Assembly (NCBI GenBank): GCA_934630905.1
Contig: CAKTXN010000026.1
Span: forward strand, 1 to 18,749
Direction: 5' to 3'
From: an uncultured Eggerthellaceae bacterium
Lineage (GTDB): Bacteria > Actinomycetota > Coriobacteriia > Coriobacteriales > Eggerthellaceae
DNA: 18,749 nt
The notes below the pieces were generated by a model. It worked only from the letters and a program-made list of their open reading frames with translations. It did not search any database and was not told the origin of the DNA. The position numbers were made by a program, and so were the translations under genes. This document shows positions 6,969 through 13,121 of this stretch, piece after piece (position 1 is the first letter of the stretch; every line of letters begins with the position of its first letter).

Positions 6969-7408
6969 TTTTCCTCCCTCTCTTAGTGGAATGTGTAAAC
7001 GCTCGCGCTTGTTGCGCTTGCGTTTATGGCCGCCTGCGATGTTCCCCTTTCTCTCTTAGGCTTGGATGCATGTTGACCTTTTTTGTTGTGTCTTCATGCG
7101 GGCTCACATCTTTCGGCAGCGATCCTTTTGCGCGGCTCGCCTCTTCTCGAAACGCGCGGTGTGCCAAGCTGCCTTGCACTCCAAGGTACGCTCCCACAGT
7201 GGCTGCTGGCAATAGACCCCGTTCGGTGAAAAGCGGCAAAATCACCCAAATGAGCTCATACTGTGCGGGAAAAATCACTAGTACTAGCAGCCATAAACAA
7301 GCTTCTCACCTGGCATAAAGTATTCGTCTTGACGATTTACCCCCGAAAGGGGTATTCTAGAAAGACGCAAAAGAGATAATTCGCTGCTGTTGCTACTGGG
7401 GGTTGCAC
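6969..7408. other. Divergent control region between the transhydroxylase operon and the LuxR-type gene
   Basis: About 440 bp without a supportable gene. On the transhydroxylase side it holds a 31-nt hairpin in the probable leader (TAAACGC 6996-7002 and GCGC 7005-7008 pairing with 7014-7026 around a TTGTT loop). CTCTCTTAG occurs twice (6978-6986, 7051-7059), so the leader carries two CTAAGAGAG stretches. There is a 10-bp palindrome CTAGTACTAG (7278-7287). A weak promoter candidate for the operon is TTGCCG-17 bp-TCTATT near 7214-7242. On the right is the regulator's promoter. The long leader suggests post-initiation control, which is unproven. Confidence 0.5.
7329..7358 (+). promoter_or_regulatory. 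Promoter of the LuxR-type regulator with an operator-like palindrome in its spacer
   Basis: The -35 box TTGACG (7329-7334) and -10 box TATTCT (7353-7358) are 18 bp apart. The spacer is filled by TACCCC-CGAAA-GGGGTA (7338-7354), a palindrome overlapping the -10 box. The half-site TACCCCT, read on the minus strand, fits the NarL heptamer TACYYMT. A bound regulator here would occlude RNA polymerase, so negative autoregulation is plausible but inferred. Confidence 0.6.
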
Positions 7409-9274
7409 ATGCACTTGCTTTCTGGCTTGGCATTCGGGGGAAAAGGCGAAGCCGAAAAGAATGAAACATTGGCCGATTCGGTGCCGTTAAGACAGTCTGA
7501 TGCGGTCGAATCAGAGTTGAACGAAACCATATCAAAATTGAACAATTTTGCTCAACCAAAAATCGAGTCGTGTCCGTCTGCGCCGAAAGAGCCTAAGGCT
7601 CCGAAGGCACCGAAGACGACCCGCGAGACCCGGGGTGACCGCGACGCACGTGATGTTCGCGATGGCGACGCAAGGGTTGCATACGCGAAGGAGCAGACAA
7701 AAGAGCCGCAGGTGTCTTCGCCGCTGTCTACGCGTGTTGAAGACGCTGGCGAAGCTGCGTCCGCCGGCGCCCCTGCCGTCACGCAGAGCCGCTACAAGGC
7801 GGGGGCAATTCCGTTGCGCATGCTGGGCTTCGGCCTTTTAATGGGCTGGCACTTCCTGATTCTGTATTTCCCCGAGCTTTCAATGAATCCCCAGCTTGAT
7901 GCCTGGAGCAGCTTTGTGGGGCAGATCATCTTGAATGGATCGCTGTGCTTTTCTTTCGCGTTCTTCGGCGTGGTGTTCAGCCGCAACCATGGGTGGGTTG
8001 ATGCCCACTTGCGAACCATATGCCTGGTGGGCATTGGCGTTGCCATTGTTGGATGCCTGATTTTCGCGCTGACCAGCGCCGTTGATGCGCCTATACCGTA
8101 TCAGATCTCTATTGGCGTTATGGGTTTGTGCGAAGGTCTGTTCATGTTGCTGTGGTTCCATTTTTATGCCGACACGCAAACGAACTATACCGTAAGCTAC
8201 CTGGCGGTTTCCGCTATGATGGGCGGCATCATCTGCTATTTCACGCGGCACCTTACCGCGGGGCTTCCCATTGTGGTGTTCGTTGCTCTGCCGCTGCTGT
8301 CTATGCTGCTGTTTCTGCCATCGATCCAGACCACGGCGTTTCGCGATTCCACGCTTCATGGAAAAGGCATGTCAAGCTGGGAATCTGCCTCGGGCCCGTT
8401 CTTCCGCACCACGTTGCAACTTGTGGTGTTCTCGCTGTGCTTCGGCTTTATGCAGGGCTCGGCCGTGCTGGGCAACGCGCTGGATTTCCCCGTGGAAAAC
8501 CCCGTGACGAACCTGGGCTTTTGCGTTGCTGGCGTGATTCTGTACGCGGTGTATCTGCGTTCGCCCGAGCACCAAGACCTCATGCCCGCACATATCATTT
8601 CTATTGTGCTGTTCCTGATTGGCATTACGTACATTCCCTTCGCGCAAGGGGCCGCCTCGGTGGTGGTATCAACCATTTCCATGACGGGCTTCATGCTGTT
8701 CGATATTGTTATCCTGGGCTTTTTGCTCAACTTGGTGCGCGTGTTCGACCTTGACCCTGAACTGGTCTTAGGTAGCAACCGCGCGGCGGAATACGGCGCG
8801 TTCACGGTGGGCATTGCTCTGAGCGCTGCCGCTTCGCACCTGTTCGGCGAATATCCCCTGTTCCCGTATTTCGTGACGTGCACGGCGGCGCTGGGCTGTT
8901 GCATTACCGTGCTGGTTCTGTTTATCGATAGCGATAACATTTGGGGAGAGCGCAAGGAAAAACATCGCCAGGTTGAAGAGAAGTCCGACGACGATGAATC
9001 CGACGTTTCCGAAGGTCCCGGCCGCTGGAAGCTTGCTTGCAACGACATTTGCTGCCGCTACGACCTGTCCCCGCGTGAGCGCGACGTGTTTATGCTCATT
9101 GCCAAGGGTCGAAACGCCGAATATGTGCAGAACGCGCTGTATATTTCGGGCCATACTGCCAAGACGCATATCTCCAATATCTACAAGAAGCTCGATATCC
9201 ACTCTGTTCAGGAGCTTCTTGACTTGGTAGAAGCAGAAAAGGCAGAAAAAGAGAAACTAACGCTGCAAAGGTGA
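7409..9274 (+). CDS. Membrane-anchored LuxR-family transcriptional regulator
   Basis: A 621-residue regulator of the Eggerthellaceae type in which an MFS-like multi-spanning membrane domain (about residues 133-506) acts as probable ligand sensor and a C-terminal LuxR/NarL helix-turn-helix (about 539-610; YDLSPRERDVFMLIAKGRN, then SGHTAKTHISNIYKKLDIHS) binds DNA. Related regulators sit beside catechol dehydroxylase genes in gut Eggerthellaceae. Odd here is an N-terminal extension of roughly 130 residues, hydrophilic and low in complexity (KEPKAPKAPKTTRETRGDRD and Arg-Asp repeats), probably cytoplasmic and disordered. I chose the ATG at 7409 (GGGGG 6 nt upstream); a TTG at 7403 is an alternative. 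No good start exists near the first membrane segment, and the promoter position supports the long form. It is divergent from the transhydroxylase operon, which it probably controls in response to the aromatic substrate. Confidence 0.88.
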   Translation: MHLLSGLAFGGKGEAEKNETLADSVPLRQSDAVESELNETISKLNNFAQPKIESCPSAPKEPKAPKAPKTTRETRGDRDARDVRDGDARVAYAKEQTKEPQVSSPLSTRVEDAGEAASAGAPAVTQSRYKAGAIPLRMLGFGLLMGWHFLILYFPELSMNPQLDAWSSFVGQIILNGSLCFSFAFFGVVFSRNHGWVDAHLRTICLVGIGVAIVGCLIFALTSAVDAPIPYQISIGVMGLCEGLFMLLWFHFYADTQTNYTVSYLAVSAMMGGIICYFTRHLTAGLPIVVFVALPLLSMLLFLPSIQTTAFRDSTLHGKGMSSWESASGPFFRTTLQLVVFSLCFGFMQGSAVLGNALDFPVENPVTNLGFCVAGVILYAVYLRSPEHQDLMPAHIISIVLFLIGITYIPFAQGAASVVVSTISMTGFMLFDIVILGFLLNLVRVFDLDPELVLGSNRAAEYGAFTVGIALSAAASHLFGEYPLFPYFVTCTAALGCCITVLVLFIDSDNIWGERKEKHRQVEEKSDDDESDVSEGPGRWKLACNDICCRYDLSPRERDVFMLIAKGRNAEYVQNALYISGHTAKTHISNIYKKLDIHSVQELLDLVEAEKAEKEKLTLQR

Positions 9275-9350
9275 GCGCATTTTAGGCTTTTGGTACTGTG
9301 GGGCTGATTGCTTTTTGCCCGCCGCGTTCTTATTATTGGTCACGCCAAGT

Positions 9351-9398
9351 GCGATTTATCCGTTGGCCGCATGGATAAATCGCTCGATCCTCTTTTTT
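9351..9398 (+). terminator. Probable terminator after the LuxR-type gene
   Basis: An 11-bp perfect stem (GCGATTTATCC 9351-9361 with GGATAAATCGC 9373-9383) closes an 11-nt loop. T6 at 9393-9398 follows, but about 9 nt after the stem, looser than a classical terminator. It could also be an operator. It separates the regulator from the transporter gene. Confidence 0.5.
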
Positions 9399-9434
9399 AG
9401 CTCGCATAACATGAAAGGCTTGCCGTAACAGGCC

Positions 9435-9463
9435 TACCCTTTGAAGAATTGGGGAAAAGGGTA
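9435..9463 (+). promoter_or_regulatory. Operator-like inverted repeat upstream of the MFS gene
   Basis: TACCCTTT (9435-9442) and AAAGGGTA (9456-9463) are exact inverted copies separated by 13 bp, ending 38 bp before the transporter ATG. The TACCC/GGGTA ends resemble the palindrome in the LuxR-type gene's promoter. I found no clear -35/-10 pair for this gene, so whether the repeat is DNA operator or leader hairpin is open. Confidence 0.45.
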
Positions 9464-9501
9464 CGCTGGCTGCTTTTCGTATCGACGAAGGAGGGTACTT
9501 T

Positions 9502-10728
9502 ATGGAAAAAGCCTCTGAAATTACGATGGGACGTCGCTGGTTGATGTTCGTGACGATTTTCATCGTTGGCGTTCTTGCGGCATTCTGCCAGTTTAAGGCA
9601 CCTGTTTTGTTCGCAACTGAATTTACTTCAGAGCTTGGCTTTACCGATGCAAATATTGGTTGGGTTATGTCGGTGTTCTCGCTGATCGGCGTGGTATTGG
9701 CATTCCCCGCAGGCGGCATTCTTGCGAAGCTTGGCGCAAAGAAGAGCCTTATGATTACCGCCATTGCGCTTGCCATTGGTGCTGGCGCTGGCGCCTTGGC
9801 TAACAATGCAACTATGATGCTTGCGACGCGTTTTATCGAAGGCATTGGCATGGGCTTGATTTCCGTTGTTGGTCCTGCTGCGGTTGCGGAAGTTATTCCT
9901 CAGCGTAAGCAGGGTCTTGCAATGGGCATCTGGAGCGTTTGGTTCCCTGCAGGTGTTGTTGTCGCGTTCAACGTTACGCCGTTTATCTATGCTACGGCGG
10001 GCACGTGGCGCGCTGCTTGGTGGTTTGCTTGCATCGTGGCCATTATCGCCTTGGTTTTGGTTGCGGTCATTTATGTTGAGACTAAGCAGGAAGCTTCTGC
10101 GGCGGCTCCCGCAGCCGAGGGCGAAACTGCTCCTGCGGCGGCTCCCGCTGCTTTGAAGCCCGATATGTTTAGCGTTATCTTGATTGCCGTTGTATTCTGC
10201 GCATGGAATATCTTCAATGCAGGCGCTATCGGCGGTTTCTATCCTGCGTACTTGGCAGACGTTCATCACATGGACACCCAGCTTGCTGGTTCTGTTGCAA
10301 GTATCACGAACATTCTGGTTCTGGCGCTTGGCCCCATCTCCGGCATAGTTGCAGACAAGTTCAACCTGCATAAGAGCCTGATGGTTTTCGCCATGATCGG
10401 CGCGGTTGTCATGCTAACGTTTGCGTTCGGTAGCAACCTGACGCTCACGTACGTCTTCGTGTCTGTCTTCAGCGTGTTCTCTGCTTGCTGCCCAACGGGC
10501 GTGTTCTCCAGCGTTCCGCTGTACGCACGCGACCCTGCCAAGATCGGTTTTTGCATGGCCATTGTTGCGTTCCTGCAGAACCTGGGCGGCGTTATTGGTG
10601 CTGCGGCGTTCGGTCCTTTGGCGGCGTCCCTGGGATGGAATTCCGCAAGCTTGTTCTTTTGCGTACCGGTTGCCGTTGTGGGTCTTGTCTGCGCGGTCTT
10701 GATTCGTCCGCTTGTCAAGAAGGATTAA
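9502..10728 (+). CDS. Major facilitator superfamily transporter
   Basis: A 408-residue integral membrane carrier with about 12 predicted spans. The loop after the second span has GGILAKLGAKK (71-81), a recognisable form of MFS motif A. The central cytoplasmic loop (about 194-220) is an Ala-Pro-Glu-rich stretch containing two short AAAPA-type repeats. AAGGAGG lies about 7 nt before the ATG at 9502. The gene follows the LuxR-type regulator in the same direction, with its own inverted repeat upstream, and ends in a strong terminator. Being part of the divergent cluster with the hydroxytransferase, it most likely imports the phenolic substrate or exports the product; substrate specificity cannot be read from the sequence. 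Confidence 0.9.
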   Translation: MEKASEITMGRRWLMFVTIFIVGVLAAFCQFKAPVLFATEFTSELGFTDANIGWVMSVFSLIGVVLAFPAGGILAKLGAKKSLMITAIALAIGAGAGALANNATMMLATRFIEGIGMGLISVVGPAAVAEVIPQRKQGLAMGIWSVWFPAGVVVAFNVTPFIYATAGTWRAAWWFACIVAIIALVLVAVIYVETKQEASAAAPAAEGETAPAAAPAALKPDMFSVILIAVVFCAWNIFNAGAIGGFYPAYLADVHHMDTQLAGSVASITNILVLALGPISGIVADKFNLHKSLMVFAMIGAVVMLTFAFGSNLTLTYVFVSVFSVFSACCPTGVFSSVPLYARDPAKIGFCMAIVAFLQNLGGVIGAAAFGPLAASLGWNSASLFFCVPVAVVGLVCAVLIRPLVKKD

Positions 10729-10774
10729 GCTGCAATTTTCAAAGAGACGGGCTTCTTCGCTGTTGCCCTGTTCG

Positions 10775-10810
10775 AAAACGTGCCCCGCAACTGCGCGGGG
10801 CACGTTTTTT
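10775..10810 (+). terminator. Strong intrinsic terminator of the MFS gene
   Basis: AAAACGTGCCCCGC (10775-10788) pairs with GCGGGGCACGTTTT (10795-10808) around a 6-nt loop and runs into a T-tract ending at 10810. It lies 47 bp after the transporter stop codon. GC-rich stem plus T-tract makes this the clearest terminator in the window. Confidence 0.92.
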
Positions 10811-10840
10811 GTGCTTTGGAGAGGGCCGTGGCTCTGCTGG

Positions 10841-10895
10841 GCGATTGTGGGGAGCGGTGATACCGGGGCAATTGTAGGGAGCGGTGATACCAGGG
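10841..10895. repeat. Two-copy 27-bp tandem repeat
   Basis: Two near-identical units start at 10841 and 10868; the shared core is GGGAGCGGTGATACC. They differ at three or four positions, and the second has one extra base near its end. No gene covers them. They lie between the MFS terminator and the large inverted repeat at 10906. Confidence 0.75.
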
Positions 10896-10905
10896 GCATC
10901 CATGA

Positions 10906-10981
10906 AAAATCGTTCACAGTTATCGATTTTTAAGAGTTGATTTCAAAAAAGTCGCTTTTTTGGATAACTGTGAACGATTTT
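10906..10981. repeat. 19-bp perfect inverted repeat with a nested hairpin
   Basis: AAAATCGTTCACAGTTATC (10906-10924) is the exact reverse complement of 10963-10981. Inside, CAAAAAAG (10944-10951) pairs with CTTTTTTG (10955-10962) around TCG and abuts the right outer arm. The flanking 448-bp gap 10729-11176 otherwise holds the terminator and tandem repeat on the left, a 13-bp direct repeat GGGCGATTTGCGC (11014-11026, 11048-11060), and the promoter of the next gene. It is AT-rich compared with the surroundings. It may be a miniature mobile element, an RNA structure or a protein-binding palindrome. Confidence 0.7.
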
Positions 10982-11162
10982 AAAAGAATGTTGGGAGATA
11001 ACGATGCTTTACGGGGCGATTTGCGCGGCAGAGGGCGCCGCTTCGAAGGGCGATTTGCGCAGCGCGGGGCATAGGTGGCGTTCTCGTTGCATTCCGTGTG
11101 TACGTTTCTGCCATTTTGGTTTACATTTGGGCAGACGACGCCAATAGCACCAGGTGCAACGC

Positions 11163-11168
11163 TATAAT
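11163..11168 (+). promoter_or_regulatory. Consensus -10 box placing the start point at or next to the ATG
   Basis: A perfect TATAAT lies only 8 nt before the ATG at 11177, and no Shine-Dalgarno sequence is visible in between. Transcription would begin at about 11175-11177, giving a leaderless mRNA. No good -35 box stands 16-18 bp upstream, which lowers confidence. Confidence 0.5.
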
Positions 11169-11176
11169 GAGCTGCT

Positions 11177-12247
11177 ATGAAATTCGATTTCAAAAAACTG
11201 CTCGTGGGAGCTGTCATTATTGTGGTACTCGCCGTGTTTTTCTTGCGCGGCGATCAACTGGTGCAATTGTCTGAAACCGTTCAGCAAGGATCGATGATTC
11301 CCCTGGTCGCGGCGGTTTTTACGCAGTTGTGCAAATACGTGGCGCAAAGTTTTGGCTACGTGTTCTCTTTTGCGGCGGTGGGCGAGAAAATGACGCCGCG
11401 CGCAACGCTTCCCCTGGTCTTCGGTACGTTTTTTATGAATACGGTGGCGCCCTCGCTGAACCTTGCAGGCATGACGCTGGTGGTGGATGACGCGCGCCGA
11501 CGCGGCATTGATCCGGGTAAGTCCTCTTCGGCGGCGCTGCTCATGCAAATCACTATCGACGGCGCATTCGTGACGCTCATGATTGTGGGTTTTGCCATTA
11601 CCGTGCTGTTTGCAGGCATGTCACCGCTGTGGTTCATTCCGGGCATTGTGGTAATTGGCCTGGTAGCGGCCATGATTGCCATTATGGTGCTGGGCAACAA
11701 GAACCCTGCGTTGTTGCTGCATGTCGCGCGCGCCATTGAGCGTTTCGTGAACAGGGTGCTGGGCTTGTTCAAACGTGGACCGCTTGACCCGTGGGCGGAG
11801 CGTATCATCGGCATGTTTTCCGATGCTGCCGGCCTTATCCTGGAAAATCCGAAGCCAGCGTTCAAGGCGTACGGAACGTCGCTTGTTGCGAGCTTGTGCG
11901 AGCTTGCGTGCTTCAGTTTGGTGGGCGTATCGTTTGGTGTGGAAGACCCCGTGCTGCTGCTGTGCGGCTACGTTATTGCCACGCTGTTTGCCATGGTTTC
12001 GTTCACGCCGCAGGGCGTGGGTTTTGTAGAAGCGGCTGTGGTGGTTGCGTTCACGGCGTTCGGGCAAACGGCAGCCGCGGGAACCGCCATTGGCCTGGTG
12101 TATCGCGGCATCGTGTTCTGGATTCCCTTCCTGATTGGCGCGGTGCTGATCACGCGCACGAAAACGTTCTCGCGCGGGGACGATAAGACGAGTGCTGCTG
12201 AGGACAGCATTTCCGAAGGGGATGCGGGCGAAGAAGCTTGCTTGTAA
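11177..12247 (+). CDS. Lysylphosphatidylglycerol synthase-type/YbhN-family membrane protein
   Basis: A 356-residue polytopic membrane protein with about eight hydrophobic segments, of the LPG_synthase_TM/UPF0104 (YbhN, AglD-like flippase domain) family. Family features visible are KYVAQSFGYVFSF after the first spans, NTVAPSLNLAGMT, a central hydrophilic loop with an amphipathic stretch (about 185-225), and FTPQGVGFVEAAVV, the conserved Pro-x-Gly-x-Gly-x-x-Glu element near the C-terminus. The soluble acyltransferase domain of MprF is absent, so lysinylation of lipids is not expected; a role in lipid or lipid-linked glycan handling at the cytoplasmic membrane is the usual inference. The last 25 residues are acidic and soluble. 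The ATG at 11177 appears to be used without a ribosome site. Confidence 0.82.
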   Translation: MKFDFKKLLVGAVIIVVLAVFFLRGDQLVQLSETVQQGSMIPLVAAVFTQLCKYVAQSFGYVFSFAAVGEKMTPRATLPLVFGTFFMNTVAPSLNLAGMTLVVDDARRRGIDPGKSSSAALLMQITIDGAFVTLMIVGFAITVLFAGMSPLWFIPGIVVIGLVAAMIAIMVLGNKNPALLLHVARAIERFVNRVLGLFKRGPLDPWAERIIGMFSDAAGLILENPKPAFKAYGTSLVASLCELACFSLVGVSFGVEDPVLLLCGYVIATLFAMVSFTPQGVGFVEAAVVVAFTAFGQTAAAGTAIGLVYRGIVFWIPFLIGAVLITRTKTFSRGDDKTSAAEDSISEGDAGEEACL

Positions 12248-12274
12248 TTCAGATTGCCTGAAGCGCAGTCTGAA
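12248..12274 (+). other. Stem-loop directly after the YbhN-type gene
   Basis: TTCAGATTGC (12248-12257) pairs with GCAGTCTGAA (12265-12274), one G-T wobble, around a 7-nt loop. It touches the stop codon. There is no T-run after it, so it is an mRNA-end hairpin or a factor-dependent terminator at best. The rest of 12275-12521 shows no gene. Confidence 0.45.
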
Positions 12275-12521
12275 CGGCGGAGTCTTTCGGATGCGTTCTT
12301 CCTGCGGTTTCTCTGTTTGAGTGGCTATCCATTTGAGCTGTTTCTGCCGCTCATCGCTCTCCTACAAATAAACTGTCGAAAATCCTTGCTTCCGTATAGG
12401 AATAATCTTGTGCGATTTTGCGTTTGATGGTTGATTTCCTGCATCGTTCGCACTATCATAGACCGCAACAAGTAGTGGTAATTGATTTTTAAAACACAAC
12501 ATGTTGTGATTGGAGATAAAA

Positions 12522-12797
12522 ATGCGTGAAGAAATTGATGGCGTAGTATTTGAGTGCGAAGCGGATATCAGCGCTAAGGAAGCAGCCGCATATGTGGCAC
12601 GCGCGAAAGAGCAGCACCCGGAAGTGTGCCGCGTGGAAGCACATGTTGACGGCGACGATGTTGAGCTGCATTATTTCGAGCCGGCGCCCGGTTTTGAGCG
12701 CATCCGCCGCATTACCGGTTATCTGGTGGGTACGCTCGACCGCTTCAACGATGCAAAACGTGCCGAAGAGCGCGATCGCGTGAAGCATCAGATTTAA
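12522..12797 (+). CDS. Small protein resembling the C-terminal tail of anaerobic ribonucleotide reductase
   Basis: A 91-residue hydrophilic protein. Its C-terminal half, RRITGYLVGTLDRFNDAKRA followed by EERDRVKH, resembles the end of class III ribonucleoside-triphosphate reductases (NrdD), where a similar R-x-x-GYL-x(n)-N-x-(G/A)K-x-x-E segment follows the zinc-binding cysteines and precedes the glycyl-radical end. Here there is no Cys-x-x-Cys pair and no glycyl-radical motif, so it cannot be an active reductase. It may be a regulatory or decayed relative. The ATG at 12522 is preceded by GGAG at 6-7 nt; a TTG at 12510 overlaps that site and is unlikely. It ends 214 bp before a bidirectional terminator. 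I am sure it is a gene, less so of its kinship. Confidence 0.6.
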   Translation: MREEIDGVVFECEADISAKEAAAYVARAKEQHPEVCRVEAHVDGDDVELHYFEPAPGFERIRRITGYLVGTLDRFNDAKRAEERDRVKHQI

Positions 12798-12808
12798 ACG
12801 CGATGCAT

Positions 12809-12927
12809 GGCTCGCGGCTTGCGGCTTGCAGTTTGCGGTTCGCACGTTCCGTGCGCGCGATGTCGCAGTGCGATGTGCGGCTCGCCGCTCGTGCCTTGCG
12901 ACTCGCGGCTTGCGGCCTGTGCCCTGC
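12809..12927. repeat. Degenerate heptanucleotide repeat tract (17 units)
   Basis: The 119 bp divide into 17 consecutive 7-bp units in one phase. The best copies are GGCTCGC, GGCTTGC, GGCTTGC (12809-12829), GGTTCGC (12837-12843), GGCTCGC (12879-12885), GACTCGC and GGCTTGC (12900-12913); the middle five units are strongly eroded. No frame across it looks coding. It fills most of the 324-bp gap 12798-13121, which otherwise holds only the terminator near 13030. Confidence 0.65.
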
Positions 12928-13010
12928 GAAACGCAGCGGCGCTGCCTGCTTGCATGTAAAGCGTAGTGTGGCTGCCAGCTTCGTCTTTTTCGAAAACGAA
13001 AGCAACTGCA

Positions 13011-13043
13011 AATAAAAGAAGCTCCCTTTGGGGGAGCTTCTTT
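13011..13043. terminator. Bidirectional intrinsic terminator between convergent genes
   Basis: AAAGAAGCTCCC (13015-13026) pairs perfectly with GGGAGCTTCTTT (13032-13043) around a 5-nt loop. Leftward it continues into TTATTTG, a good U-rich tail for the glucosaminidase gene. Rightward only the stem's own TTCTTT provides the tail. It sits between the small gene ending at 12797 and the minus-strand gene ending at 13122. Confidence 0.8.
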
Positions 13044-13121
13044 GCGTCTCTAAACAGATTCGATTCCGAATAGCTTGTTCGCGCCTCGAGCGAAGGGCGT
13101 CGCAAGCGAATTGAAGCAAGC

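Noticed and set aside
7024..7278. An 84-codon minus-strand frame in the divergent control region
   Set aside because: It starts with GTG without a ribosome site, shows no domain, and overlaps the probable operon leader.
11004..11147. A 47-codon frame starting at ATG 11004 with GGGAG upstream and a Cys-rich end
   Set aside because: It runs through the 13-bp direct repeats and into the promoter of the next gene, and its composition looks random. The ribosome site alone is too little to call it a gene.
12809..12927. A CRISPR-like array
   Set aside because: Units are 7 bp and contiguous, without spacers, and no cas genes are present.
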